Shown: positions 13,401 to 21,091, counted from the stretch's first letter. The stretch: DNA of 64,000 bases from Linanthus parryae (GCA_023055425.1 JALGPY010000009.1:56172616-56236615); one strand, 5' to 3'. Numbers and translations: made by a program. Notes: generated by a model not told the origin, from the letters alone.

Positions 13401-14421
13401 CTCCTAAGAAGGCGAAAACCAGAACTAGGCCTTGGTTTCCGGACCGTTTACGGCCGCTAAGGTATGCAACGAAGGTTTCAATGAGGTATGGGCCCACATA
13501 AGACGCCAACGTGTTGATCAGCGCCAAGACGCCGCTCAACAGAATCTCGCGCCACGTCGTGTGAAGAAGCGCCTTAACCAGAACAACTGTGGTTATGCCA
13601 TTTCCATATGCATATCCATCACCAGAACCTGAGTCCAGACTATTTTTGAAAGCTGGGTAAGCCCCTTTGGCGGTGTCGAGGAGTGAAAGTTGGGGAACAT
13701 TGTCGAGGTTTAAGGTTTTCTTGTAACCGAAACTAATCAAAGGAGTCATCCAAGAGAAAGTGAGGATGCTAAGTATGTTTGCATTCGAACGAGGGGAGAG
13801 GTTTTTTTCGATACCATTAGGGTGGTTAAGCAATGGTTCTTCAAGGGTGTTTTCGCCTATCTTCTTGGCGAAAACACCCACAAAACAGAAGAACAAGCCT
13901 GATAATAATGTGCAAACACCATCAAACACCAAGAACACAGTGGTTTTCTTGCTAGAGATGGAGTCGATAACAAGAAAACAACACGAAAAGACGAAGTAGA
14001 AGCCCCACCAAACCCTAAACCAGATTGGGAACTTCAAGTTATTACAACATGTGTAAGGGAAATGAAGATGAAGATAAAGATAAGTGGCGAACCAAGAAAG
14101 TGTTCTGAATAATGAATCCAAGAGGGTAATTGCCATGGTTTCATCAGACCAGCCGTCAATGTACCAGTCAAAGCAGTTAAATGAAAGAATTAGAAGATTG
14201 AGAAGTGAAATACCCCAAGAACACCACATGGCTTGCTTGTGGTAGGAAAACTTAGATTTTCTCTGTTCTGAGACTCCATTTGGACCAACCTTTGTTCTTC
14301 TCCATATCCATGAAAGAAAAAGAGCCACCAAGAAGGCTAAGTGAAGCGAAATGGAGACGCCATGGGCGAATATGGATTTGAATAGGATTTCACTTGGGAT
14401 ATAGATTAGAGAATAGGGCAT
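1284..14421 (-). CDS. ABCC-subfamily (MRP) ABC transporter, complete 10-exon gene
   Basis: Full-length plant ABCC transporter (ABCC3-like by eye), an ATP-driven exporter of glutathione- and other conjugates, usually at the tonoplast or plasma membrane (family knowledge). Exons in coding order: 14421-12127, 11972-11886, 11428-10805, 10193-10029, 9929-9635, 3727-3513, 3438-3133, 3039-2976, 2759-2520, 1402-1284. All introns start GT and end AG, and the phases close over 4410 nt (1469 residues plus stop). Domain order is TMD0, TMD1, NBD1, TMD2, NBD2. NBD1 has Walker [10 protein letters not shown] near residue 634, signature L-S-G-G-Q near 725 and Walker B V-Y-L-F-D-D-P. NBD2 has G-R-T-G-S-G-K-S-T near 1255, signature W-S-M-G-Q-R-Q near 1360 and V-L-V-L-D-E-A. 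Length is normal for the family. Intron 5 carries Copia-1, intron 9 a TIR-like element and intron 3 a GC-rich insert. No coding break was found. Substrate cannot be told from sequence. Confidence 0.93.
1474..2466. repeat. Candidate TIR element(s) in ABCC intron 9
   Basis: The left edge begins GTGTTTGGATGTACATTGA. The right edge, read on the minus strand, begins GCGTTTGGATACCTAGATT, giving imperfect terminal inverted repeats rich in GATTTGGATTTGG. A second GTGTTTGGATGG at 2166 suggests a shorter element (2166-2466) nested or adjacent. A CT microsatellite lies at about 1697-1713. No clean target-site duplication is visible and no transposase is encoded. Confidence 0.4.
2520..2759 (-). CDS. ABCC exon 9 (NBD2 signature, Walker B, H-loop)
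   Basis: Encodes [27 protein letters not shown] and the switch histidine T-I-A-H-R. It ends M-V-L-L-L-D-H-G at donor GTTCGT. The signature has Met in place of the more usual Val/Gly (W-S-M-G-Q). Confidence 0.92.
2976..3039 (-). CDS. ABCC exon 8 (NBD2)
   Basis: A 64-nt exon, [21 protein letters not shown], between TTATAG and GTATTT. It supplies the first base of the next Val codon. Confidence 0.88.
3133..3438 (-). CDS. ABCC exon 7 (NBD2 Walker A, Q-loop)
   Basis: Encodes [14 protein letters not shown], Walker [10 protein letters not shown] and the Q-loop [14 protein letters not shown]. It ends E-Q-I-W-E at donor GTACTA. Confidence 0.92.
3513..3727 (-). CDS. ABCC exon 6 (end of TMD2)
   Basis: Follows acceptor GTGCAG. 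With exon 5 it gives [17 protein letters not shown] and continues to M-Q-D-L-Q before donor GTAAGT. Exons 5 and 6 together are 510 nt, so the phase is intact across the Copia-1 insertion. Confidence 0.9.
4219..4614 (+). repeat. Copia-1 5' LTR
   Basis: Direct repeat of 396 bp matching 9203-9598. It contains a TATA sequence (CTATATAA, 4465-4472) inside a perfect inverted repeat, followed by a CT-rich leader. Confidence 0.95.
4452..4485 (+). promoter_or_regulatory. Copia-1 core promoter: TATA in the loop of a 13-bp palindrome
   Basis: AGCTAACGGTCAC (4452-4464), CTATATAA, then GTGACCGTTAGCT (4473-4485). The arms are perfectly complementary. The same structure lies in the 3' LTR at 9436-9469. Promoter function is inferred from position in the LTR and the TATA motif. 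Confidence 0.6.
4710..6923 (+). pseudogene. Copia-1 gag, protease and N-terminal integrase
   Basis: The first in-frame Met is at 4710; a second at 4728 (M-S-T-H-E-S) starts like typical Copia gag. In order: gag domain ([12 protein letters not shown] near residue 50), zinc knuckle [14 protein letters not shown] near 313, aspartic protease [11 protein letters not shown] near 441, GAG-pre-integrase L-W-H-Q-R-L-G-H near 573, and the integrase core up to R-S-D-N-A-P-E. The frame is lost in a short A-run near 6835-6845, the only break seen in the polyprotein. The last ~25 residues of this frame are out-of-frame noise. Confidence 0.88.
6848..9208 (+). CDS. Copia-1 pol: integrase C-terminal part, reverse transcriptase, RNase H
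   Basis: Continues the polyprotein in another frame after the single frameshift. Integrase catalytic Glu context (P-E-Q-N-S-V-A-E-K) comes first, then the core ([15 protein letters not shown]). The Copia-type RT (RVT_2) starts near residue 285 (W-I-E-A-M-K-E-E) with Y-V-D-D-I-L near 462. RNase H follows near 620-740 ([17 protein letters not shown]). It ends at the polypurine tract. There is no stop in 786 codons, consistent with recent activity. Confidence 0.9.
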   Translation: MVHEHSCVETPEQNSVAEKKHQHLLNVARAIRFQSGLPIQFWGDCVMTAAYLINRTPSPKLKGKSPFEILYNAQPDYSVLRVFGCLCFASTLIHGRSKFDERAVKCVFVGYVFGTKGYKVYDLQQQKFFVSRNVVFHEHLFPFKERDAIVLPHNNAVIPLPVTDETMSVSDSSASTTSVPPPTIVSTSPPSYRDVLQTPSSIVPVRASTRVRNPPKYLQDYITKHHHGGNVVLSSNYNLGSSLVMSAISDINHLDLVNFHSQIEPHSYLQAKQSQEWIEAMKEELHALELNNTWELTTLPSGHKVIGCKWVYRIKYKSDGTVDRYKARLVAKGYTETEGIDYFETFSPVAKLVTFKTMLTLAAIYQWPLLQLDINNAFLHGNLDEEVYMKLPEGYFELQNIIPGSAPQVCKLNKSLYGLKQASRQWFLKFTETLCQLGFQHCKSDYTLFMKHEGNSVAFLLVYVDDILLTGSHIDVLNQFKSDLSQHFKLKDLGALSYFLGFEISRNEEGIFLSQQKFAIEILTTAGYLNCKPATTPMIASSKLSIHSGVVLEDSEALDYKKLVGKLLYLCNSRLDLCFSVHKLSQFISQPTKQHLAAAHHILRYLKGSATQGLYFSASSPLKLLGYTDSDWAGCIDSRRSTSGYFVFLGHSLISWKSKKQTVVARSSAEAEYRGLALLGCEIQWLLSLLQELQVCLDCKPVLFTDSSSAIQIARNPIYHERTKHIDLDTHLIRDLVTSGVYELQYICAAEQLADILTKPLAAQQFLHYMSKLTVMSTLQQLEGAY
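9203..9598 (+). repeat. Copia-1 3' LTR
   Basis: The 396-bp partner of the 5' LTR, starting directly after the polypurine tract and ending TCAATA before the A-rich flank. Confidence 0.95.
9635..9929 (-). CDS. ABCC exon 5 (TMD2)
   Basis: Begins [13 protein letters not shown] after TTTCAG and ends in the first base of a Ser codon before donor GTCAGT. The Copia-1 3' LTR ends only 36 bp downstream of this donor. Confidence 0.9.
10029..10193 (-). CDS. ABCC exon 4 (TMD2)
   Basis: A 55-codon exon, [13 protein letters not shown] onward to C-I-W-L-Q, flanked by TTTTAG and GTAAAA. The sequence is the canonical continuation of T-G-R-I-L-N-R in ABCC proteins. Confidence 0.9.
10280..10720. repeat. GC-rich, C-biased insert in ABCC intron 3
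   Basis: In contrast with the AT-rich introns around it, 10290-10490 and 10590-10690 are dominated by CCGGCCC / CCCGCCCC / ACCCCGAACC words on the plus strand. No ORF, TIR or TSD is recognised. It may be a degenerate low-complexity mobile repeat. Confidence 0.35.
10805..11428 (-). CDS. ABCC exon 3 (linker and start of TMD2)
   Basis: Begins [13 protein letters not shown], then an acidic Glu-rich linker, then the first TMD2 helices, ending [10 protein letters not shown] before donor GTGGGT. The longer open frame on both sides is intron. Confidence 0.9.
11886..11972 (-). CDS. ABCC exon 2 (end of NBD1, H-loop)
   Basis: An 87-nt exon between TTGCAG and GTGAGT. It encodes [24 protein letters not shown] and on to L-I-L. 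It carries the NBD1 switch histidine (T-H-Q) and is in frame with exons 1 and 3. Confidence 0.9.
12127..14421 (-). CDS. ABCC exon 1: TMD0, TMD1 and most of NBD1
   Basis: Start ATG at 14421 ([10 protein letters not shown]). The 765 codons cover the hydrophobic TMD0, the linker ([12 protein letters not shown] near residue 220), TMD1 and NBD1 through [10 protein letters not shown]. The donor GTGAAT follows at 12126. The open frame runs 57 further codons into intron 1 and should not be annotated as protein. Confidence 0.92.
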
Positions 14422-14681
14422 CTCTATGTTTGAAGCTGCAAAAACCTGTATCTTTGATGGAGGGTTTCTGTTGTTGTTGCAGAGAGTGAATTATGCAGCC
14501 TGAAGATTATTAGCTTGTAATTAGTGAGATCAAGAGAATAGTCACAAGATAGATAAAATCATCCTGGTGTACATTCAAGAGTTTGAAAAAAGTTAACGGT
14601 GACTTTTCATGCATATTTGTCGGTTTTGTGTTCAAAACTTTGAGGAATTCAAGGGCCCTGCATGTATTAGATTTCTTAACC

Positions 14682-14833
14682 TGAATTTTTTCAGACTGAT
14701 TTACCTCTCTGGTATAATTTTGCAGACAATTGCTTCTCCGCTACGAGTCTATCAACATGAATTTTATCAGACTGATTTACCTCTCTGGTATAATTTTACA
14801 GACTGTTGCACTAGAGCAGGGTCTATCAATGGA
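14682..14833. repeat. Tandem duplication, period 76 bp
   Basis: The unit beginning TGAATTTT-TCAGACTGATT at 14682 is repeated at 14758, with GTCTATCAA near the end of each copy. The copies share the core ACCTCTCTGGTATAATTTT with a few substitutions. It lies about 260 bp upstream of the ABCC start codon, so it may fall in the promoter region. Confidence 0.7.
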
Positions 14834-15225
14834 GATCCGAATGGTAGGAAATTCCCATACCCAGAAGAAAAAAGTTTGAAAAGTCTTCTTTGAAAATTAC
14901 ATCTACTAATACTTTGTAGTGATCACTTGTGCTCACTCTTTCTAGAGTGAGTGCCCTTTCAACATCACTCTTTTTGTAATTGCTTGATGATTTGCTAGGC
15001 ATGTGCTTTCTAGTGGTTCCTTTTGGATAAATGGTCAGAAACGAGAAAGGCCACCAGCACACCACCCTATTTTCGTATACCTAATCAAAAACGAGAAAAA
15101 GAAAATATGTACCACCAATAAACACCACTTAATTGTTACCATTAGCAAGAGTTGTCCTTTTAATGACAGAGAAATTTCAATGACAACAAGAAAATCAAGA
15201 TAAAAGATTGCGATGAATTGCATAT
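14834..15225. other. Intergenic, nothing recognised
   Basis: AT-rich DNA between the tandem duplication and the degenerate SINE. Short frames on both strands lack domain-like content. Confidence 0.4.
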
Positions 15226-15345
15226 GGATGCTAGCTTAGTGGTAGAGAGTTCAAAGTTCGCGCATGAGCTCAAGAATTCGAACCCTACTAGAACGTAGGA
15301 TAGATTATAGGATTCATATGATCTTCTGTGTAATTGACAAATAAA
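15226..15345 (+). mobile_element. Degenerate tRNA-derived SINE
   Basis: GCTAGCTTAGTGGTAGAG resembles a pol III A box region and GAATTCGAACCC a diverged B box about 45 bp later. This is followed by TAGGATT...GTGTAATTG, like the tail of plant Au-type SINEs. No clear TSD. Confidence 0.5.
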
Positions 15346-15411
15346 TAAAATCAGCTGTAAATATTTACTCGTGATGTAAATTTCTCAAATGTGGAATACA
15401 GAGACGTTTAG

Positions 15412-15572
15412 TGTTGGGTATCATGTGTGAGCGGTTTGTCCCACATCAGGATGGTGGACATGAATTCATGGTTAATATAGTATGATTTGGGCCCTAACTC
15501 ATAAGGTTGACCATTTGGGTAAGTGGGTGTCCCAAATCATACTATAGTGCTTCCGTGGTTAATCTCCCTACA
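15412..15572 (+). repeat. TRIM 5' LTR
   Basis: TGTTGGG...CCCTACA. It contains the inverted pair TAGTATGATTTGGG / CCCAAATCATACTA. Confidence 0.88.
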
Positions 15573-15817
15573 AGTGGTATCAGAGACTGGTTCATGCGCG
15601 CTGCCGTGGTGAATCGGAGGGTGAGATGTGCGGTTTTCTCATGGATGAGTCTTCCATGAATGGTGGATCAGGTGTTCCTGCGGACGGTCAACTTTCTGTG
15701 TATATCTCCAACAGGTGGTGGTCCCGTGCACTCTCACAATGGCGATTCCAAGAAATTCGGCGAATGCTTCCGGGCGAGGGGGAGCATGTTGAAGGGCTCA
15801 CACATGAAGGGGGAGGT

Positions 15818-15987
15818 TGTTGGGTATCGTGTGTGAGCAGTTTGGCCCACATCGGGATTGTGGACATGAGGTTCATGGTTAATATAGTATGATTTGGGCC
15901 CTAACTCATAAGGTTGACCTTTTGGGTAAGTGGGTGTCCCAAATCATACTATGGTGCTCCTCTCTCGCGGTTTTTAATCTCCCTACA
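15818..15987 (+). repeat. TRIM 3' LTR
   Basis: About 90% like the 5' LTR, with several transitions and a 9-bp longer 3' segment (CTCTCTCGCGG). This implies an insertion of some age. Confidence 0.88.
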
Positions 15988-16375
15988 TTTAGAACCACCT
16001 AGGATACTTATTCACAACCAAAATCAATTCTATCGGCTCTATCGAAACCTTGAAATCCATTAACATTCTTGAAAGAGAACATGACCTAACAAAAATAAGT
16101 AAAATTCTTCCAATGAAAAGGATGAGTACTATTTCTTGCACGAGAGACAAATGCCAGCAACTCCAAGAGTCGTTAGGACCTTCATGAATAAAAATGCACC
16201 TTTAGGCAACGAGGAGATCTCTCAGCTGCAATGTGATGACATTTTACAGTTTAACCCAAAACCTTGAGCACATGAAGTATGTGGCCCGTGCTTAATTTTA
16301 CCCACCAAGGAAAAATAAGGAATGTCGAAACACGTACTCCAATTTGGCATGGCTAACAATATCTGGTCTTCAGTT

Positions 16376-16470
16376 TTTTTTAGAATTACATCAAATCCTA
16401 GGTGTAGCCGGGTTCGAACTCGGGACATCATGCAAGGGCTTCAAATGCTCTACCACTGAGCTAGCACCTA
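16376..16470 (-). mobile_element. tRNA-derived SINE with 12-bp target-site duplication
   Basis: Read on the minus strand: GGTGCTAGCTCAGTGGTAGAG (A-box region), GAGTTCGAACCCGG (B box), then GGATTTGATGTAATTCT and an A-run, the pattern of plant Au-type SINEs. The direct repeat TGGTCTTCAGTT flanks it at 16364-16375 and 16471-16482. It sits inside the last intron of the decayed TraB-family gene. Confidence 0.85.
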
Positions 16471-16575
16471 TGGTCTTCAGTTCTGGAAACTAGGGTGTGC
16501 AAAATATCAGAGCATCCTTTATACTAGTATATCCTTTGGTATTTTGAAAATACTACTCCATTTTTTATATAGTTA

Positions 16576-16918
16576 AGGGTAAACTTTCACCCCCTCTGGT
16601 TTGACACAGAGACATTTTCACCCCTCCTAGTTTCACTCCTTCAATGTGCCACTCAGGACACTTGCACCTCTTAATTGTATCATTCTATACTTGAAGAGGG
16701 TAAATCTGTCCCAAAATTGATCATCGGTGACGGAATCCACCCCCAGACTAACGGCGTCACAATTAGGGAGTGTAGTAGTCCTGAAATTTTGCACACAGAA
16801 GGGGTGAAAATGTCATTTCCAAAACCAGAAGGGGTGAAATGTATTTGCATCAAACTTTGGGGGGAGGGGGCGTGAAAGTGTATTTTTTTTAGAATCATGT
16901 GAAAGTGTATTTTACCCT
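16576..16918. repeat. TIR element (AGGGTAAA-type MITE)
   Basis: The left end AAGGGTAAACTTTCACCCC and the right end, read inverted as AGGGTAAAATACACTTTCAC, form imperfect TIRs around CCCCTTC/GGGGTGAAA-rich DNA. No ORF with coding character. TSD not clear. Confidence 0.45.
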
Positions 16919-17381
16919 ACATAAAAAGATCTAAGAAAGCGGTTATCACCTTGACAGGCTCTTTCCAATATCTCTTAATCCCTTGCAGGTGCCCCCTTCT
17001 GACCAACTGAACTGTGCTCACTGGCGACTCTCATCACCGTGGATGACATGTACCTATTCACGCAATCAAGTCCAAATTAAAATCTCGGGATTAGTCAAAC
17101 TGAATAAACCAGTCTTCCAAATAACATATTGGCTATGTCGAAGATGAACAGATATCTCGACTTCAGCAGTTCAAGGAGTTTTGCATGCGAGAACTTTGTG
17201 ACTACTAAAATAGTTTTGGGGAGCTGGTTGACCCAAAAAACTGAAACAGCGGAAGCGAAATAATTATACATTCAATTATACATTTTTTAAAGACTAGTAG
17301 TGAGAAAGTATGAACTTAGCCAGGGCATTTGCGTATATATTATAATAATATTGTTAGTAAAAACCCACAATAATAGAAGCT

Positions 17382-17994
17382 AAGAAGCACGGGTACGGAT
17401 ACGGGTATTGGATAGATACGGAAATGGACACGGGATACGTCATTTTCTAAAAAATGAGGATAGGACCCTGCACGGATACGTCAACATTATTATATTTTTA
17501 CACGTATTTGAATTTTTAGAATACGAGATATGATAAAATATTGGTTCCAACTTCTTTATATTTATAACTTAAATATCACGGAAAGCACAGATTAAGTATA
17601 AGAATGAGAAAAGAAATAGGAGTAGCTTAGATGGGTTCGAGTTTGACGAGTTGTCTGGGAATGCTCTTGAAGTTGTCCATGTGAGAACTTAAAATCTCAC
17701 TTGAACTTTTCATTCAAAAGGGTATCCTTTTCATATATTGAGCCATCAATTGATCAAATATATCGTATCTATTACATTAGTTATACTTTAACCCATTTAA
17801 AGTTCAAATACCTCATAAAACAACCCGTGTGAAAGTCTAATAAACACTAAGTGTCCAGTAATAAAATTCTCTAAAATACTCGGACACACCAGCCGGAATG
17901 TCTGACATGTATTTTGAAGAATCGTACGAGTGTCCGGTATGCCAAGTGTCCGACACGGATACGGCCCCTGTTTTGGAGTGTCCATGCTTCATTA
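17382..17994. repeat. Putative inverted-repeat element (GAAGCA...TGCTTC ends)
   Basis: The left end TAAGAAGCACGGGTACGG and the right end TCCATGCTTCATTA (TAATGAAGCATGGA when inverted) are related. Both ends carry CGGATACGG words: CACGGGTACGGATACGG left, GACACGGATACGGCC right. No transposase. The central part is AT-rich. Confidence 0.4.
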
Positions 17995-18453
17995 GTGCAC
18001 TTTTAAAAAATCCAGGGGCGGCAATTGCCCTTACCTAGCTCAGCCACTGTCTAAATCCCAATTTTTCTTGCACACTCAACCATCTCTACCTAGTTAATAT
18101 AGCGAAAATGAACAAGAGTTATGCAGAAGCCAAAGCATACTAACTGATCTTGCTCAAGTACAAGGGTTTCCATAAGGGTGGGTTGAAAACCGATCGGTTT
18201 TCAATAATTCTGAAAAATGAATGCCACATATGAGAATTGAATCTAGACTAAACTGCAACCTCAAGACCTCCAGTAGGCATGCAACTTTTCACTATCAGCT
18301 GATGAAGGAAATAAGAGTATATGTGGTTTCAAGTGACTGAATACAGCTTCAAATTCATTGCAAGAATCCTGAAACCATCACACCCAGAGCATATCTATAA
18401 AAAGGCATTTTTAGAGAAGTTGGTGATCTTTTGAGCAAATGCACAAACACTGA

Positions 18454-18834
18454 GGCTCTGTTTGGTTTGCAGTAAAATATTTTAGGCGTAAAATGTTTTG
18501 TGTGAAAAAGCTTTCCCTGCAATTATTTTCTCGTGTTTGGTTGACTCTTGTCAAAACAGTGGGCCGTGACGGAAATGGCGGTGAAGGTGGGTGGCTGTGA
18601 TGGCTCGTGGCGGAGATAGGTGGTAAGAAGTGTTTTACCACCAACCAAAAGGAGCGTAAGAAGTGTTTGAGGGAAAACATTTTACAGGAAAACATCTTAC
18701 AGGAAAACATTTTTACAGGAAAACATCTTACAGGAAAAATCTTACAGGAAAACATTTTACTTCCACCCAGACAGCACCAAAACAAGGGAAAACATTTTTA
18801 CAGGAAAATGTTTTACCACCAACCAAAAGGAGCG
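18454..18834. mobile_element. hAT-like MITE with internal TTACAGGAAAACAT tandem repeats
   Basis: The left end GGCTCTGTTTGGTTTGCAG and the inverted right end CGCTCCTTTTGGTTGGTGG form imperfect TIRs. Inside, a 14-bp word TTACAGGAAAACAT is repeated several times between 18680 and 18800. The right-end segment (ACCACCAACCAAAAGGAGCG) also occurs internally near 18637, so the element grew by internal duplication. Confidence 0.6.
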
Positions 18835-19345
18835 TAAGAAGAGTTTTAGATAAAGAATTGAAGCCTGCAATCTCCAATGAACAAATTTCCACTTCAAACA
18901 GAGTAAAACAAATTCTTTCAATTTCAGAGAAATGTGTGTTTCACAGTTGAATTGAATCGAAACCCCATCACACACATAGCATATCTATGAACAGGCATTT
19001 TTAACTAAAGCTGGAAATGCTGGTAAACCTGTACTGGGCTATGAAAATTGGCAATCTTTTGAACAAATGCGCAAACACTAAGAAGTTATTTTTGATAAAG
19101 AATTGAAGTCTGCAATCTCCAATGAACAAATTTCCACTTCAAGAAAACATTTATTTTGCTTTATGGAATCAGAAGCTACACCGTCAATTTATTTGGCCCC
19201 AATTCAAGTGATTACTGGGTTGTGGACTTTGCTTAAACCAATAGTAATTGGATTCATGTAGTGAATCGGATCCAAAGTGCAGAAAAAAAAAACAGATTCG
19301 TTCAACAGGTGAAGTGCAAAATACTGATAAATTGAACGAAATTTA

Positions 19346-19674
19346 GGCTCCGTTTGGTCGGTGGTACCCTTGTTTTGGTGGTGTTTGGTTGGAGTTCAAA
19401 TATTTTTCTGTAAAATGTTTTCCCTCAAATGATGTAAAATGATTTACACGTTTCAAATCCGTAAGCCATTTTCCGAAGAGCGAAGGAGCAAAACAACAAC
19501 TGATACTAACACCTCCACCACGACCCATCACTGCCACTACCATCATGGCCCACTGTTTTGTCAAGTGTCAACCAAACACGAGAAAATAATTGGTGAGAGA
19601 ACTTTTTCACACAAAACATTGTACGTGTACAATATTTTCCATTGTAAAACCCTTTACTGTGAACCAACAGAGCC
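19346..19674. mobile_element. Second hAT-like MITE
   Basis: Left end GGCTCCGTTTGGTCGGTGG; inverted right end GGCTCTGTTGGTTCACAG. The body shares CTGTAAAATGTTTTCCCTCA-like words with the element at 18454. No coding capacity. Confidence 0.55.
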
Positions 19675-20019
19675 TGGTAAAAGAGAAAAATGTGTTTCAC
19701 AGGTGAATTGAAACCCCCGTCAAGCTAGAATCGAAAGCGAAAAATAAAAAAATCCGTTTGATTTTCACGGCGGACAAAGCAAGCTAATCGCTTTATTATG
19801 TACCTGAGAAGAAACATGAGCGGTTCCGATCAAATAGACATCGCAGATCGCTCCTCCGGCAACACCAGATGCTCTGAACCGGGTTCTCGAGGTCGGAGAG
19901 AGATTCGACGCAGGACTGAGGGTTCCACTTCCGTCGCCATCGCAATTTCTTCGTTTGGGGTATAGCGCCGGCCATATGTTGGTTTTCAATTTCGTTGAAC
20001 CTAATACTCCAATGCTAAT

Positions 20020-20428
20020 AGAGCATCTCCAATGGCAATGGGTAAAAATTAGGCAAATTATGCCCAAAAACCCGCAATTTGTATTTTATGCCGTGGGTAT
20101 TTTTCCTTTGAACTCCAATGGCGTTAGCTAAATGTTCGGCAATTTGGAGAAATTAAAGGAAAATTAGGATAAGTGGTTGAGGAAGAATAAGACACATGTA
20201 TTTATATTATCAATTAAACCGGTAAAAATGAGACAATTGTCAACAACCACCTAAAAACTATGAAAACTTAAGATGGCGATCAAATCAAATTCGCAAAATT
20301 TGACGATGAGGTTACATAATTTACATTTTGCATAAGATGATACATAATCCATTGGACTTCTAATTACACCCAACTTCTTTATATTTTGCCTAAAAAAATG
20401 TATTTACCTAATGCATTGGAGATGCTCT
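20020..20428. mobile_element. Harbinger-like MITE
   Basis: Perfect 15-bp TIRs AGAGCATCTCCAATG (20020-20034) and CATTGGAGATGCTCT (20414-20428) enclose 380 bp of AT-rich DNA without an ORF. This TIR is typical of PIF/Harbinger-type plant MITEs. Confidence 0.72.
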
Positions 20429-20442
20429 TAGGCTATTAGCTA

Positions 20443-20702
20443 CTACCTCCGTTCTCTCTCTTTCTTCCATTTATTGTTCATATCACTATTCACTGGATCG
20501 CATTGACCCGATGATTAGGATAAAAAATCGGTGCAACTTTTTGACATTTTTTGCATGGTGTTGTAGATAAACTTTTTCTCTACAACACCATGCAAAAAAT
20601 GTCAAAAAAACACATAATCTTGTTACTCAAAATACCGGGTCAAAGTGACTCAAATACGAGTCAAAAAGTCCAATTAGGAAGAAAGAGAGAGAACGGAGGT
20701 AG
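20443..20702. mobile_element. Stowaway-like MITE
   Basis: TIRs CTACCTCCGTTCTCTCTC / GAGAGAGAACGGAGGTAG flanked by TA on both sides, as for Tc1/mariner-derived Stowaway elements. The interior is a long near-palindrome centred near 20575 (ACAACACCATGCAAAAAATG and its complement), so the transcript would fold into a hairpin. Confidence 0.8.
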
Positions 20703-20704
20703 TA

Positions 20705-20955
20705 CCACTCTGTATTTCTTCCCAATTTGACTTTTATCACTATTCACTACGTCACTTTGACCCGGTGATTTGGATAGCAAAATGATGCAATATTTTCATA
20801 GTTTTTTCACGGTGTTGTAGTAGAGTAAAAGTTGTTTATAACACAGTGAAAAATTATCACAAAATCGCATCGTTTTGTTATCCAAATTATCATATCAAAG
20901 TGACCAAGATACGAGTCAAAAAGTCAATTTGGAAAAAAGAATAAGAACGGAGTGG
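20705..20955. mobile_element. Second Stowaway-like MITE abutting the first
   Basis: Starts CCACTCTGTATTTCTTCC and ends AAGAACGGAGTGG, with TA at 20703-20704 and 20956-20957. The interior repeats the scheme of its neighbour (TCACTATTCACT, TTTGACCC, TACGAGTCAAAAAGTC), so the two are related. Confidence 0.7.
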
Positions 20956-21091
20956 TACTTTGTGGGTTCTCTATTAAATTATACTACATATTTGTCAAAA
21001 ACTGAATGGCGCGTCCCGCCACGCAGACATGGCACAATGGTAGGGCTAGCTCCATTGAATACTTTCTCGCATCTGAGGGAATAATTCCTAG

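Larger units (their letters stand above)
15412..15987 (+). mobile_element. TRIM (terminal-repeat retrotransposon in miniature)
   Basis: Non-autonomous 576-bp element with no coding capacity. LTRs start TGTTGGGTAT and end CTCCCTACA: 15412-15572 (161 bp) and 15818-15987 (170 bp). The PBS TGGTATCAGAG is at 15575-15585, and a purine tract AAGGGGGAGGT precedes the 3' LTR. A perfect 5-bp TSD, TTTAG, flanks it at 15407-15411 and 15988-15992. It needs enzymes from another Copia or Gypsy element to move. The frames inside are not genes. Confidence 0.9.
16129..19940 (-). pseudogene. TraB-family protein, decayed multi-exon gene
   Basis: Five short segments on the minus strand, each next to a plausible splice site, match successive parts of plant TraB/PrgY-family proteins. 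(1) 19804-19940 has D-V-Y-L-I-G-T-A-H-V-S-S-Q before donor GTACAT. (2) From 18368 downward, D-S-C-N-E-F-E-A-V-F-S-H-L-K-P-H. (3) 18145-18209, P-T-L-M-E-T-L-V-L-E-Q-D then donor GTTAGT. (4) 16950-17053, Y-M-S-S-T-V-M-R-V-A-S-E-H then G-H-L-Q-G-I-K-R-Y-W-K-E-P. (5) 16129-16225, L-R-D-L-L and K-V-L-T-T-L-G-V-A-G then TAG. The middle of the protein (well over 100 residues expected) is missing between segments 2 and 3. Frames shift within segments 1, 4 and 5, and segment 3 has a stop near its start. The introns hold MITEs and a SINE. Assignment rests on recalled family motifs. Confidence 0.62.

Noticed and set aside
15626..15892. 88-codon frame at the TRIM
   Set aside because: It spans internal TRIM sequence and its 3' LTR; TRIMs do not code and the composition is not protein-like.
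15412..15987. Cassandra-type TRIM with 5S rRNA-like LTR
   Set aside because: No 5S rRNA-like promoter motif could be found in the LTRs.
17797..17985. 62-codon minus-strand frame
   Set aside because: It lies in the repetitive right end of the inverted-repeat element at 17382-17994.
18411..18975. Lys/Asn- and Phe/Ser-rich frames over the TTACAGGAAAACAT repeats
   Set aside because: They are translations of a short tandem repeat in a MITE on both strands.
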